From JALEFZ01 sp038527485 (GTDB taxonomy: Bacteria > Bacteroidota > Bacteroidia > J057): a DNA stretch of 64,000 nt. The notes under the pieces are model-generated. The model had not been told where the DNA came from, did no database searches, and saw only the letters and a program-made list of their open reading frames with translations. Made by a program: the position numbers and the translations under genes. Location of the stretch: positions 1 through 64,000 of the forward strand of contig JBCBFT010000024.1 of assembly GCA_038527485.1 (NCBI GenBank), in the 5' to 3' direction. Shown here one piece after another: positions 54,675 to 63,762 of the stretch (its first letter is position 1; each line of letters opens with the position of its first letter).

Positions 54675-56213
54675 CTAGCGGGAAGCCTTTTGAAGTGCTT
54701 CAGTAGGATTGATTACTTTTCCAACCTTATCAGAATCTTTCACTGATGTTCCTGTCTCATTCAAAATTTTGTATACTTCTTCTGTTGTGATATCAGGATT
54801 GTATGCGCGCATCATACCCACAAGTCCAGACACAATAGGCGTAGCCATAGAAGTTCCGTTGTAAGACATGTATTCGCTTCCTGGGACAGAAGAAAGGATA
54901 TTTACACCAGGTGCTGCAATCGGCATGCGTAACTTAGTGTTTGTATTGGAGAATGAAGCTTTGTTAAGATTCTCATCTACAGCAGATACAGTAATTACAC
55001 CTTTAATGTTGGCAGGTGAGTAGCGACGGGCATCGTCATTACTGTTTCCAGCAGCGACCACTACGATAGCCCCTAGTTTGCGGGCGTATTTGATGGCATC
55101 TGCTTGCGCTTTGGGAGGACCAAATAGGGCTGGTCCGCCTAGCGACATGGAGATTACATCTGCTCCACCTTCGGCAGCGTCGATGATGGCTTTTGCCACA
55201 CGCTGGTCTGTTCCTCTCCCCTGATCATCCAAAGCAGGATATCCTGAGATCGAAATATATTCTCCATTCCAGTTGAGTGAGCCTACGCCTTTACCGTTGT
55301 TGGTTGTAGCACCTGCCAAACCTGCACAGTGCGTACCGTGGCTGTGAAGGTCGTAGTCACCTTCTCCTCCACTCTCGTCATAATTACCAGAAATATCTTC
55401 GTGGTCAGCGTCTACGCCCGTATCAACGATGGCTACTTTGGCTTTCTTCTTAGGCTTGTTTTGCTTTAGCCACTCATATACTTTGTTGTATTTCAATGAT
55501 TCTGCATACCATTGATTGGATAGGAAAGGATCATCTGCTAAAAATTGTCCCTTTCTCAGCACTTCTCGCTCTGAAACAATGGGCTCATAAAAGCTCAATT
55601 CACGATTAGGTGCGACTTGATCTACATTTTCCTCATCTGCACTGAGTTCCATCATGAGCGGATCACGTTTGGATTCATCGACAAACACAAGATAGTATTG
55701 TGCCAGATCTATGTCTTCCGTTAGGTCTACATTTGGAAATGCACGCTCAAACTCTGCATCGTACTTGTGGAAAAGGTATTCGATTTCTTCTATATCATCA
55801 TCGGGTCCTAACTCCACAAGAAGTTGGACTGTATCAGGTCTATCTTTAAAGGACTGGAAAACTGACTGTCCTAAAAAAGAAACACCATAAATCAAAAATC
55901 CCAGTGCCATACCGAGTATGCCTGGGACTCTAAATATTTTGTAATGCTCTTTTTTGTATGCTAGATAAAAAGAGGCGAGGAACATACCTGCACCGAGGTC
56001 AATGGAGAGATTTCCCAAACCGTAGAATAGGCCATTTCCACTAAAGAGGGCGTGGACCAGCTGAAATCCGATGGCTGCTACCATTAAAATAAATGCAGGA
56101 AGGGGGTTGAATCCCGTTGCTTTATTTTTCCTGGCAATACCTCTTCCCAATACCCAAAAAGCAAGGGCCGAGAGTGCGATTCCAACAGCATGAAAAAGTA
56201 AGTTAACTAGCAT
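54675..56213 (-). CDS. S8 (subtilisin) serine peptidase with N-terminal membrane domain
   Basis: The 512-residue protein has about four membrane helices (residues 4-23, 40-57, 62-84, 96-117), an intermediate region with acidic clusters (to about 255), and a subtilase domain. Its catalytic triad is Asp264 in VDTGVD, His292 in HSHGTH and Ser455 in NGTSMATP. Near 320 there is a GEYISISGYPALDDQGRGTD run. The length and the membrane part differ from secreted subtilases, so it is a membrane-bound protease, perhaps active in the periplasm on envelope proteins. The N-terminal domain is not a family I know. Confidence 0.88.
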   Translation of the reverse strand: MLVNLLFHAVGIALSALAFWVLGRGIARKNKATGFNPLPAFILMVAAIGFQLVHALFSGNGLFYGLGNLSIDLGAGMFLASFYLAYKKEHYKIFRVPGILGMALGFLIYGVSFLGQSVFQSFKDRPDTVQLLVELGPDDDIEEIEYLFHKYDAEFERAFPNVDLTEDIDLAQYYLVFVDESKRDPLMMELSADEENVDQVAPNRELSFYEPIVSEREVLRKGQFLADDPFLSNQWYAESLKYNKVYEWLKQNKPKKKAKVAIVDTGVDADHEDISGNYDESGGEGDYDLHSHGTHCAGLAGATTNNGKGVGSLNWNGEYISISGYPALDDQGRGTDQRVAKAIIDAAEGGADVISMSLGGPALFGPPKAQADAIKYARKLGAIVVVAAGNSNDDARRYSPANIKGVITVSAVDENLNKASFSNTNTKLRMPIAAPGVNILSSVPGSEYMSYNGTSMATPIVSGLVGMMRAYNPDITTEEVYKILNETGTSVKDSDKVGKVINPTEALQKASR

Positions 56214-56308
56214 TTGACTACTCTTTTTTGTCTCAGCATGCGCTTACAATAAGAAATCAGCAGAGGCTGAGACTGTGATTTTTGCTAAAAAACAACGGTT
56301 ATGAAGCA

Positions 56309-56345
56309 AAAAAAGGGAAAGCACAGTTTGTGCACTCCCTTTTTC
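56309..56345 (-). terminator. Intrinsic terminator of the 71-residue protein gene
   Basis: An AAAAAGGGA...GTGC / GCAC...TCCCTTTTT hairpin with long A and T runs is read on the minus strand just after the stop at 56354. The inner loop is AAACT. Confidence 0.8.
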
Positions 56346-56353
56346 TGGTATAA

Positions 56354-56569
56354 TTACAATTGATCTATCGTCTCAAGATTCACATCCTGTCCCCACATAA
56401 ATATCCCAAAAGATTGTACAGGTGACAGCTTCACTTTGACTCTTTTCCCTTCTTTCTTGTATGCTTCTGGAATCCCATCCACAGGATGGTATTTCTGTCC
56501 GTCGTCTCCCTCTATGCCCCAAAATCCACCTGACAGGTTGACGTATGTCATTTTTCCAGTAATATTCAT
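56354..56569 (-). CDS. Small protein with OB-like pattern, function unknown
   Basis: The 71-residue protein has no signal peptide. The pattern GKMTYVNLSGGFWGIEGDDG, then KYHPVDGIPEAYKKEGKRVK, then IFMWGQDVNLETI resembles the short beta-rich proteins seen in many bacteria with a GGFWGI/GGFYGI core and a C-terminal W/G turn. The function is unknown. It has its own terminator. The direction is toward the subtilase gene. Confidence 0.7.
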   Translation of the reverse strand: MNITGKMTYVNLSGGFWGIEGDDGQKYHPVDGIPEAYKKEGKRVKVKLSPVQSFGIFMWGQDVNLETIDQL

Positions 56570-57139
56570 ACAATTCCAATCGTTCGATGTTCTCTTGTGT
56601 TACGGCTTCATTCTTTCAAGGTTACAGGACGGTGAAGCATATGTTAACACAATCATAAGCCCTAATCTAATCATATTTCAGTATATAAAACAAGTATTTC
56701 AATTACATGGCTTAAAGCCCATTTATCTAGAAAACAGACGCCACAGCTAGCACATTCACCCATACTCCACTGAAAATCAAATATATAATACAATTATCAA
56801 AATTGATTCTAAATTGCGCAGTCTATCATTTTTCTCAATTCTCCCTATGCACACTCTTTCTTATGACTTCAGAGAAATCCCTCATTCAACCTTTTTCTTT
56901 CTTGAATCAATCGTTGAAATTTCTTCCTGAATAGAACTTTTTCCCTTAACAATAATACCGAGCACGCAAGAACCTGTACATACTTCATCGTCTATCTGCT
57001 TTGGTAGCCTCTTTCCTATAAATGGCCACATCATTTCATTTCCCCAAATCCCCCATTGAGTTTTATACATCTGGTAAATGATATAAAGCATTGGCATGGG
57101 ATGGGAGATTTTCTCAATTTCGCCCCAAAGAAACTGTAT
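56570..57139. other. AT-rich intergenic region, nothing recognised
   Basis: The divergent spacer between the 71-residue protein gene and the GH78-like lipoprotein gene. A 71-codon minus-strand frame at 56882-57097 has no features that support it. No RNA gene or structured repeat is seen. Confidence 0.4.
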
Positions 57140-58447
57140 ATGTCCAGGTATCTATTGCTTTTGTTGTCCACCCTTCTATTCATCGCCTGCAAAAAAGGGC
57201 CAGAAAACCGCCCTGCCACTACACAGGATCTCACGACACGCGACGAGTTGTCTCGCTTTAGCTGTTCAGATACGATGCTCAACCAGTTGTATACACGCGT
57301 ATCTCAAGGATATGCAAGTCAGCTGGCCAATGCATTTCCTGATACGACAGGCGCCTTCCCTAGAGAGACCATGAGTGACGAGGAACGTAGTGCACAGATT
57401 CTCTCTCATTTGCCGAGCCTGGCTTATCAGCGTGCTGCACAATCGATGCTAGATACTCAAAAAGAGTTGCCCTACCCCTTTGTGCTTTCCTACCATTTAA
57501 TGAAAGCCAATCGGGATCAGGTTCCTCAGAATACTTGGGACCAGCCCGAAAGGTGGCTACAGCTATTTGCCCAAACGATGCTGACGCCTCCAGTAGATGC
57601 GGCAACATGGCCGATTCCCGAATTCCTGCTGTATGCCTACACACAAAAGGCCATGAAGACTGCAATTCAATACGGACCTGATGCACTCACACCAGCAGAT
57701 GATCAAACATATGGTTTCCATCAGGGCCTAAAGGAGCCTATATCTATTAAAGAGCAGATGGGACCTGCCATTATCAATAAGTTGCAGATGAATGGTCAAC
57801 GCTTTTTCCCATTTTTGGACGCGCCTACCACGCTCCATTTTGGAGATGAACTCATTTGGGGGCTACAACTCGACCTTTTTCCTGCGAGTTTACGCCCTAC
57901 TTTAGAAAGAAGTGTATTGCAGGGGATACTAGAAGACGGATTCACACTGGATAGTCTTTCTTTATTGGGGCAGACCTACGTACTCCCTTTGCTTTCGCAG
58001 TCGGGCAATCACGATGCTGCGAGTCGCTTGGTCCAAGATACTTCTTGGTACATGGATCAACCATCTAAGGAATCCATCGTCGCGCATTGGTTGTTGACAG
58101 AGGCTGCGGGTGTTTCCTACCAAAATGGTCAAGTGGTACTCGCTCCAAAACTGACAGATGGGCTTACATATGCGGAAGGCCAATTACAGACTACCGATGG
58201 ACTGTTTTACTGTCGAATAGAGAAACAAAAACCCATCCGCATTCAGATCCTTAATCCCAAAGAGGCGACACTCGTACTTCCTGTCAAAGATCCCACCAAG
58301 GCTACGATTATTTGTAATCAGATACGCATATGGTTAGGAAGTCAACCTCAGCCCATGCCAGAAGGGATAGAGTTTTTAGGGGCAGAGGCACAAAAAGTCA
58401 TCTTGAGGATTCCTAGGGGTAAGTTTGAATTCTTGATCAAAAGCTAG
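57140..58447 (+). CDS. Lipoprotein resembling a degenerate GH78-type glycosidase
   Basis: The start at MSRYLLLLLSTLLFIACKKG gives a lipobox (LFIAC). The 435-residue protein has an (alpha/alpha)6-barrel-like set of helices. The early FSCSDTMLNQLYTRVSQGY and late LTDGLTYAEGQLQTTDGLFY, with RIQILNPKEATLVLPV, recall the start and end of bacterial alpha-L-rhamnosidases (GH78). The catalytic acid region (DCPQRDER-like in GH78) is not visible, and it is much shorter than the 700-1,000-residue enzymes. It may be a non-catalytic carbohydrate-binding relative. The family call is tentative. Confidence 0.55.
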   Translation: MSRYLLLLLSTLLFIACKKGPENRPATTQDLTTRDELSRFSCSDTMLNQLYTRVSQGYASQLANAFPDTTGAFPRETMSDEERSAQILSHLPSLAYQRAAQSMLDTQKELPYPFVLSYHLMKANRDQVPQNTWDQPERWLQLFAQTMLTPPVDAATWPIPEFLLYAYTQKAMKTAIQYGPDALTPADDQTYGFHQGLKEPISIKEQMGPAIINKLQMNGQRFFPFLDAPTTLHFGDELIWGLQLDLFPASLRPTLERSVLQGILEDGFTLDSLSLLGQTYVLPLLSQSGNHDAASRLVQDTSWYMDQPSKESIVAHWLLTEAAGVSYQNGQVVLAPKLTDGLTYAEGQLQTTDGLFYCRIEKQKPIRIQILNPKEATLVLPVKDPTKATIICNQIRIWLGSQPQPMPEGIEFLGAEAQKVILRIPRGKFEFLIKS

Positions 58448-58579
58448 GCTCCGTCATATGTTTGATGGTTCATCGTGGGTGATTTACCTACATTTCATGG
58501 ACAGCGTGTGTATCTCTAGGTGCTGGCACGTGTATTAAATATGCGGAAAACGCTGTAGGCTACTCATCCACATTGGGCT

Positions 58580-58972
58580 ATGATTGACAAGATTGCATGG
58601 ATATACTTATCGGAGGGTCATCTCCTTAGTTCGCGTTCTCGAGGACGTAAGAAATACTATATACCTGGAGGAAAGCGAGAGGCAGGAGAACAAGACTCTG
58701 ACACTTTATGTCGAGAAATATTGGAAGAATGTAATGTAAATCTACTTCCTGGAAGTATAAAGTTTGTCGGAAGCTTTCAAGCCCAAGCGGATGGTCATAT
58801 TGGAGGGCTTATGGTCCAAATGACCTGTTATTCAGCAGAATATGACGGAGTATTGTCACCAGGAGCAGAGATTGAGGAACTGATATGGCTAACTTATGCG
58901 GATATTCCTTACGTAAGTCCTGTAGACCAGTTGATCATAAGGTCTTTGAATCAACAGGGTTTAATGCTTTAA
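58580..58972 (+). CDS. NUDIX hydrolase
   Basis: The 130-residue protein has the Nudix box as GGKREAGEQDSDTLCREILE followed by ECNV, a good match to GX5EX7REUXEEXGU with Cys for the last Gly-region residue. It should hydrolyse a nucleoside diphosphate linked to another group. The substrate cannot be read from sequence. The next gene's frame is open from within it, but its preferred start is 32 bases after the stop. Confidence 0.9.
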   Translation: MIDKIAWIYLSEGHLLSSRSRGRKKYYIPGGKREAGEQDSDTLCREILEECNVNLLPGSIKFVGSFQAQADGHIGGLMVQMTCYSAEYDGVLSPGAEIEELIWLTYADIPYVSPVDQLIIRSLNQQGLML

Positions 58973-59004
58973 TTAAAATAAAACCAGCAACAAGCCCTGT
59001 AATA

Positions 59005-59526
59005 ATGACGAAAAATCTTGCAGTTGTAACCCTCTTCTCCTTCATCATAGGACTTGTAATCATACAAGGCATTGCCGGCAACAGCGAAGGATGGCCTCCT
59101 GTAGGGCCTATCGTAGCCATGTCCCTTACGGGGGTGGGTCTGATCCTATTTTTGATATCATTCCTACTAGATATCAAAAAGAGCAAGGACATCTATGAAT
59201 GGGGTATGATCCTCGGGATATCTTGCCTTCTCGCATTTGGGATAGGGATCTTGACAAGATTTGGGCAGCATCACTTGCGAAAAGCGGAGGCGCACATGCT
59301 TGTGGACAGATTGGAGGCGTATCACGAAGATTATGGCAACTTTCCAGAGCATCTAGGGGAATTGACTCCCAGGTACCTGCCCTTTATTCCAGAAAATGAT
59401 TTTGGACTAGAGCAGATTGAATTTCGCTACCAGGGGAGGAAACAAAGTTTCTCGCTAGAGTACGATTCCAATTTGGGCAAAGCACGGTATTATCATGCTT
59501 TGGGCAGGTGGTACAATATCAGATAG
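59005..59526 (+). CDS. Membrane protein with pseudopilin-like C-terminus, function unknown
   Basis: I start at MTKNLAVVTLFSFIIGLVII; an open frame runs 40 codons upstream into the NUDIX gene. The 173-residue protein has three hydrophobic stretches (about 3-22, 30-50, 62-84). The soluble end RLEAYHEDYGNFPEHLGELT with PRYLPFIPENDFG resembles the alternating segment of type II pseudopilins (YKLDNGRYPTT-type), but no prepilin cleavage site is seen at the N-terminus. The function is unknown. Confidence 0.65.
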   Translation: MTKNLAVVTLFSFIIGLVIIQGIAGNSEGWPPVGPIVAMSLTGVGLILFLISFLLDIKKSKDIYEWGMILGISCLLAFGIGILTRFGQHHLRKAEAHMLVDRLEAYHEDYGNFPEHLGELTPRYLPFIPENDFGLEQIEFRYQGRKQSFSLEYDSNLGKARYYHALGRWYNIR

Positions 59527-59616
59527 CAGACATAGTAAAGGCCCCGTTTGAGGAAGACATCACATTGGGTCTTTTTGAGTTTAGTCAAAAAACTCCCTAC
59601 ACACCACTATTTGAAG

Positions 59617-59650
59617 AGGCTCCTTTAGGCATAAAGGGGTCTTTTTATTT
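59617..59650 (+). terminator. Intrinsic terminator
   Basis: AGGCTCCTTTA (59617-59627) pairs with TAAAGGGGTCT (59632-59642) with two weak pairs and a GGCA loop. TTTTATTT follows. It ends the NUDIX/membrane-protein unit before parA. Confidence 0.75.
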
Positions 59651-59691
59651 GAGATATATTTTCCTTTACGTAACATTTACTTAACTTTGGG

Positions 59692-59699
59692 CTAATACA
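59692..59699 (+). promoter_or_regulatory. TAnnTTTG-type promoter element ahead of the ParA gene
   Basis: TAACTTTG matches TAnnTTTG, 67 bases before the ATG. No good TTTG -33 partner is visible at the usual spacing. The same octamer at the same distance precedes gltX. Confidence 0.45.
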
Positions 59700-59766
59700 A
59701 CTTCAAAAAAAAGAAGCCCAAACTGGACGAGTCTTTGCGTCTGGTTTTTATTTTTTAGCAGACTAC

Positions 59767-60507
59767 ATGAAGTCTATTGCGATATATAGCCTCAAAGGAG
59801 GTGTGGGAAAGACCACGACTTGCACGAATCTGGCCTATTGTGCAGCCCAGCAAAACCGTGTAAGCTTGATCTGGGATCTAGATCCTCAGGGTGCAGCGAC
59901 CTTTTACTACCAGCTGCAACCCAAGATCAAAGGAGGCATAGAGCGGATGTTGGGGAAAAAAGGCCATCTGGGTAACTTCATCAAGGAAACACAGTATGCT
60001 GATCTAGATGTCTTGCCAGCGGACCTTTCCTACCGACAATTGGAACTTTTTTTGGACGAAATGAAAAAATCTAAAAAAAAGCTCCGCAGAAGCTTGCAAG
60101 CGCTTGCCTCCGAATATGAATATGTCTTTCTGGATTGTCCTCCTTCTCTGGGCACATTGGCAAGACACATTTTTGAGATGTCTGATTACGTTCTCTTTCC
60201 GCTGGTTCCTACTACCCTTTCAGAACGTGCCTTTCAGCAGGTGTACAAGTACTTCAAGCAAGAGAAACTAGACGCGGGTCGATTGATTCCCTTCTTCTCG
60301 CGGGTCGATCGTCGCAAGAAGCTCCATTTGGAAACCGTTCATGCCTTTTCCCAAAAATATCCTCAAACGCTCGCCACACATATTCCCAACTCTGCCATTG
60401 TCGAGCGGATGGGTATCCAACAGGCTCCTGTCTCGACTTATGCGCGGCGTTCGGCTCCTGCCCAAGCTTTCCATTTGCTCTGGCAAGAGGTGGATAGTCT
60501 ACAGTAA
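59767..60507 (+). CDS. ParA/MinD family ATPase
   Basis: The 246-residue P-loop ATPase has the deviant Walker A KGGVGKTTT (residues 10-18), the Walker A' DLDPQGAATF and the Walker B VFLDCPPSLG. There is no N-terminal HTH, as in type Ib ParA and MinD-like proteins. No parB follows, and no chromosomal parABS motif is seen nearby. It may position a cargo other than chromosomes (for example a protein cluster). It is alone on its strand with its own promoter. Confidence 0.88.
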   Translation: MKSIAIYSLKGGVGKTTTCTNLAYCAAQQNRVSLIWDLDPQGAATFYYQLQPKIKGGIERMLGKKGHLGNFIKETQYADLDVLPADLSYRQLELFLDEMKKSKKKLRRSLQALASEYEYVFLDCPPSLGTLARHIFEMSDYVLFPLVPTTLSERAFQQVYKYFKQEKLDAGRLIPFFSRVDRRKKLHLETVHAFSQKYPQTLATHIPNSAIVERMGIQQAPVSTYARRSAPAQAFHLLWQEVDSLQ

Positions 60508-60632
60508 CATGGTTCATTTTTCATTTTTCAGAGAGTCGCTTGATTCTGGCTTCGAAAGATAAGGGAGGTCCGCCCGTGTCTGGAGACATCGGGCGAGCGG
60601 GTCTAGAGCGAAGCCTGAAACATGAACTATGC

Positions 60633-61577
60633 TTACTGATACCTTTCTAAGAGTGCTTTGGTCGCGCGCACCCCTGCAAATTCACCGAGGGTATCTCCTT
60701 CGTACTCGACGCCTACGTAGCCTACATAGCCTGCGGCTTTGACGAGTTGCATCATGCGGGCGAAGTCGATCTTGGTTTCATTGCCTTCGGGATCGAAGTT
60801 GTAGCTTTTGGCGCTGACCCCCTTGGCAAAGGGAAGCAGTTCTTCCATGCCTTGATAACGGTCGTAGGGTGTGGGGCAGTCTTTGGGAGAACCATCCAAG
60901 CAGAAATTACCGAAATCGGGAAGTGTACCCACGTTGTCGCGATTGACTTGAGTCATGATGTCGGCGAGCCACTGCCCGTTGGAGGAATTCCCTCCGTGGT
61001 TTTCGACGATGACATTGATATTTTTGGTAGCGGCATACGCTCCGAGTCGGCTGAGAGAATTGACCACGGCAGCTTGTACCGCACGGGCGGGGCCATCTCC
61101 TCCTGCGTTTACGCGGATCGAGTGACAGCCCAGGAAGGCGGCTGCATCGACCCATTTATAATGATTTTCGACAGCCTTCTGCCGGTCAGTGGGAGCAGTG
61201 GCACCGAGTTCTCCCTCTCCATCCACCATGATGAGGACATTGCGCACGCCGAGGGCATCGGTCTTCTTCTTGAGTTCTGTCAGATATTCGGTATTCGTTT
61301 CATTCCCCTCAAAAAAGCGACTCACATATTCTACAGCTGTGATTCCGAAAGAGTCCTTAGCCACTTGGGGAAAATCCATATTGGTCATTTTTCCATCATA
61401 CAGGGCCTTATGAACAGACCATTGGGCCAAAGAGATATCGAACCAGGGTTTTGTTTCTGTTGTTGTTTCTTGTGTCGGGGGTGTATCCTGTGGGTCCTTT
61501 TCTTCTCCCCCACAGCTGATACATAGGAAAGTAAGTAGGCCTAGAAGCCCCATTTTTGTTGCGTGTGTCATTTTCAT
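60633..61577 (-). CDS. Lipoprotein of the sugar phosphate isomerase/epimerase fold
   Basis: The start at MKMTHATKMGLLGLLTFLCI fits a lipoprotein signal with LCISC as lipobox; the open frame runs 24 codons further. The 314-residue protein then has the AP-endonuclease-2 TIM barrel: SLAQWSVHKALYDG, VEYVSRFFEGN, HSIRVNAGG, INVIVENHGG with a metal-ligand Glu, LPDFGNFC, and YVGVEYEGD with another. The metal-binding Glu/Asp/His set appears intact. Exported members of this family are common in Bacteroidota and act on sugars, but the substrate is not known. Confidence 0.88.
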   Translation of the reverse strand: MKMTHATKMGLLGLLTFLCISCGGEEKDPQDTPPTQETTTETKPWFDISLAQWSVHKALYDGKMTNMDFPQVAKDSFGITAVEYVSRFFEGNETNTEYLTELKKKTDALGVRNVLIMVDGEGELGATAPTDRQKAVENHYKWVDAAAFLGCHSIRVNAGGDGPARAVQAAVVNSLSRLGAYAATKNINVIVENHGGNSSNGQWLADIMTQVNRDNVGTLPDFGNFCLDGSPKDCPTPYDRYQGMEELLPFAKGVSAKSYNFDPEGNETKIDFARMMQLVKAAGYVGYVGVEYEGDTLGEFAGVRATKALLERYQ

Positions 61578-61730
61578 CCTTTCAAATTTTCCAAGAGAAA
61601 TAAGATGCATCGTAGGCTGACATAGCCTACAACCTCCACTTCTCATCACATTCTGATGTGTGAATGTTTAAATATGGGGAAAATTTGGGAATCTAGCATG
61701 ATGGACGGGGTTATCCATGCCATGGCGAAG

Positions 61731-61752
61731 GGCACTTGCTGCAGCAAGTGCC
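61731..61752. repeat. Perfect 22-bp palindrome
   Basis: GGCACTTGCTG followed by CAGCAAGTGCC is a perfect palindrome, 18 bases after the minus-strand gene ending at 61771. A partial third arm (CTGCTGCGGCAAGTG) follows at about 61755. It could terminate that gene or be a short interspersed palindrome. Confidence 0.75.
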
Positions 61753-61770
61753 TACTGCTGCGGCAAGTGG

Positions 61771-62220
61771 TTACGGGATTTGATCCATCTTTTCAAATAC
61801 GAGGACCTTGTGTTGGCCTCGGCATCCGCGACGGACGATCTTCCATTCGAGGTTCATCAACTCGTTGGGGTAATAGGTACCGTGGGAGGCGCGTATAGGT
61901 TCGAGATTGCCCCAGTCCTTGACGCACATGAAGGCAGAGAAGCATTCCTTCTGGTTGCGAAAATTGACGAGCAGGTAGTCTTTGCCATTTCGCTTGATAA
62001 CGCTTTGGAAGAAATAGCGGTAATCCTCGGGTTCCGCATGTTCTAAGACGCTTATCACTTCTTTTTTGTAAATGTGGGAATCCCAATCATTTTGTAAGAA
62101 GACGATGTTTTCATTGACGCATTCAGGTACGGGGAGGAATTGCTCTTTGGGGATGAGTTGGTACCCTGCGACGAGGATGGCAGTAAGGACGCCGACGATG
62201 CTGGCAGTTCTATTTTTCAT
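61771..62220 (-). CDS. Small membrane-anchored or secreted protein, function unknown
   Basis: The 149-residue protein has an N-terminal hydrophobic segment (MKNRTASIVGVLTAILVAGY) acting as anchor or signal. The rest is a soluble domain with four Cys, an aromatic-rich middle (YRYFFQSVIKRNGKDYLLVN) and a motif-like FSAFMCVKDWGNLEPI. I recognise no family. It is divergent from the erythromycin-esterase-like gene. Confidence 0.7.
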   Translation of the reverse strand: MKNRTASIVGVLTAILVAGYQLIPKEQFLPVPECVNENIVFLQNDWDSHIYKKEVISVLEHAEPEDYRYFFQSVIKRNGKDYLLVNFRNQKECFSAFMCVKDWGNLEPIRASHGTYYPNELMNLEWKIVRRGCRGQHKVLVFEKMDQIP

Positions 62221-62402
62221 CTTACTAGGATTATAGATCTATCTATTTGATTTTGTTTAAGGTACTCAATTTTGCGGTTAGATGCTGTCCTTTTTCCCAT
62301 CTCTTCCCTTTATTCCGCAACTTTACCATCATATTCTTTTCGCTATATTTTGGTACATTCATTTACTCGCTGTAGTCTATTCTCACATATCAAACAGTAG
62401 CC

Positions 62403-63758
62403 ATGCAAAGACTTCGTTTCTCCTCGTTTACCTGGATTTTGTTGAGCCTATTCGGTCTTATCTCGTGTAGGCCCGAGCCTCCTATTGAGCCTGTCGAACC
62501 TGCCGAGGTCGCTCCTTTGACAGATGCAGAGCAAGTAATTGCCGATGCCTTGGATGGGATGGTTGTGCCGATCTCATCTACCCCCTTTGATATCACAGAT
62601 ACAGATTTGCAGGTATTGGATTATCTGGCGCATACGAAGATTGTGGGATTGGGGGAGGCTACGCATGGGACGAGGGAATTTTTCCAGATGAAGCATCGCG
62701 TCTTTCAGTATCTGGTCGAGCAGCACGGCTTCGATGCTTTTCTCTTTGAGATGGACTTTGCTGAGGCGATGCTCTTTGATCGGTGGATACAGGGAGAGAT
62801 CGAGGGCGACCTGCGAAGCATGATGCGAGATGAGATGTTGTTTTGGACGTGGAAGACAGACGCTGTAGAGGATCTGTATACATGGATGCGGGATTACAAC
62901 CAGGCCAATCCCGACAAGCGCATTCATCTCTACGGAGTAGACACCCAGAGTCCTAATTACAGTCTCAAGGAGTTGCTCCGTCGATTGGAGTTGATCATGC
63001 CGACGACGGCTGACTCGGTACGCTTCTATATAGGATCGGACTATGAGCGTATGCTGGATTTGTACAATTCAAAAGATCAAATTGCTGCAGATCGCATTCA
63101 AAACAGTCTTGAGGAGGTCCGGAAGGTAATCGAAGAGGCCAAAAATGCGATCATCCGTTCGAGTTCGGAGGAGGCATATGCCTGGATCGAACGGCTGGTC
63201 ACACACATGGAGCAGGTAGAAGCGCATAGCTACCAGTATTTTGTTTTGGGGCAGGGACCTCTTCGGGACAAATATATGGCAGATAACACCCGATGGCTAT
63301 CAGACCAGATGCCTGAGGGTTCGCAAGTCGCGCTGTGGGCACACAACTACCATGTGTCCAATACCTTCACGGGCAACCTCTTCAATGACTCACAGGGTGG
63401 ATACCTACGGCAGCGTTATCAAGACGACTACCAGATTATAGGTTTTGGGATGAATACGGGTCGATTTACGGCATTCAATCGGGGTACGCTTAAGACAAAT
63501 ACTATTCCTACTGTTGCCAACCGCAGCTCATATAACTACCTCTTCTCTCACATGCAAAATAAGAACTTCATCTTGCGTTTCGATCAGGTGACAAGTTCGG
63601 ATGCAGATGCTTGGTTGAGGCGTGCCAAGCCCTTTCTGTCGCTGGGGGCGGTCTATCAGGCACCCGCTTCGAATTATTACTATCCGATCATCTTGACCAG
63701 TATGTATGACGTATTGATTTATTTTGACAATACGGGGAGCACCCTGTTGATTCGGTAG
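62403..63758 (+). CDS. Erythromycin esterase family lipoprotein
   Basis: The 451-residue protein has a lipobox (SLFGLISC), a Pro/Glu-rich linker, and an Ere-type fold: VGLGEATHGTREFFQMKHRV with the catalytic-region His and Glu, FLFEMDFAEA, RIHLYGVDTQSP, and VALWAHNYHVSN. The family includes EreA/EreB macrolide esterases, but most members have other, unknown substrates. Being exported and lipid-anchored, it probably is not a resistance factor. The motif residues look intact. Confidence 0.9.
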   Translation: MQRLRFSSFTWILLSLFGLISCRPEPPIEPVEPAEVAPLTDAEQVIADALDGMVVPISSTPFDITDTDLQVLDYLAHTKIVGLGEATHGTREFFQMKHRVFQYLVEQHGFDAFLFEMDFAEAMLFDRWIQGEIEGDLRSMMRDEMLFWTWKTDAVEDLYTWMRDYNQANPDKRIHLYGVDTQSPNYSLKELLRRLELIMPTTADSVRFYIGSDYERMLDLYNSKDQIAADRIQNSLEEVRKVIEEAKNAIIRSSSEEAYAWIERLVTHMEQVEAHSYQYFVLGQGPLRDKYMADNTRWLSDQMPEGSQVALWAHNYHVSNTFTGNLFNDSQGGYLRQRYQDDYQIIGFGMNTGRFTAFNRGTLKTNTIPTVANRSSYNYLFSHMQNKNFILRFDQVTSSDADAWLRRAKPFLSLGAVYQAPASNYYYPIILTSMYDVLIYFDNTGSTLLIR

Positions 63759-63762
63759 CTTG

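Noticed and set aside
56882..57097. A 71-codon minus-strand frame in the spacer before the GH78-like gene
   Set aside because: There is no signal, membrane segment or motif, and it overlaps the upstream region of the divergent gene.
60747..61526. A 259-codon plus-strand open frame opposite the sugar isomerase-fold lipoprotein
   Set aside because: The minus-strand protein has clear TIM-barrel motifs; the opposing frame has none and looks like its reverse complement read.
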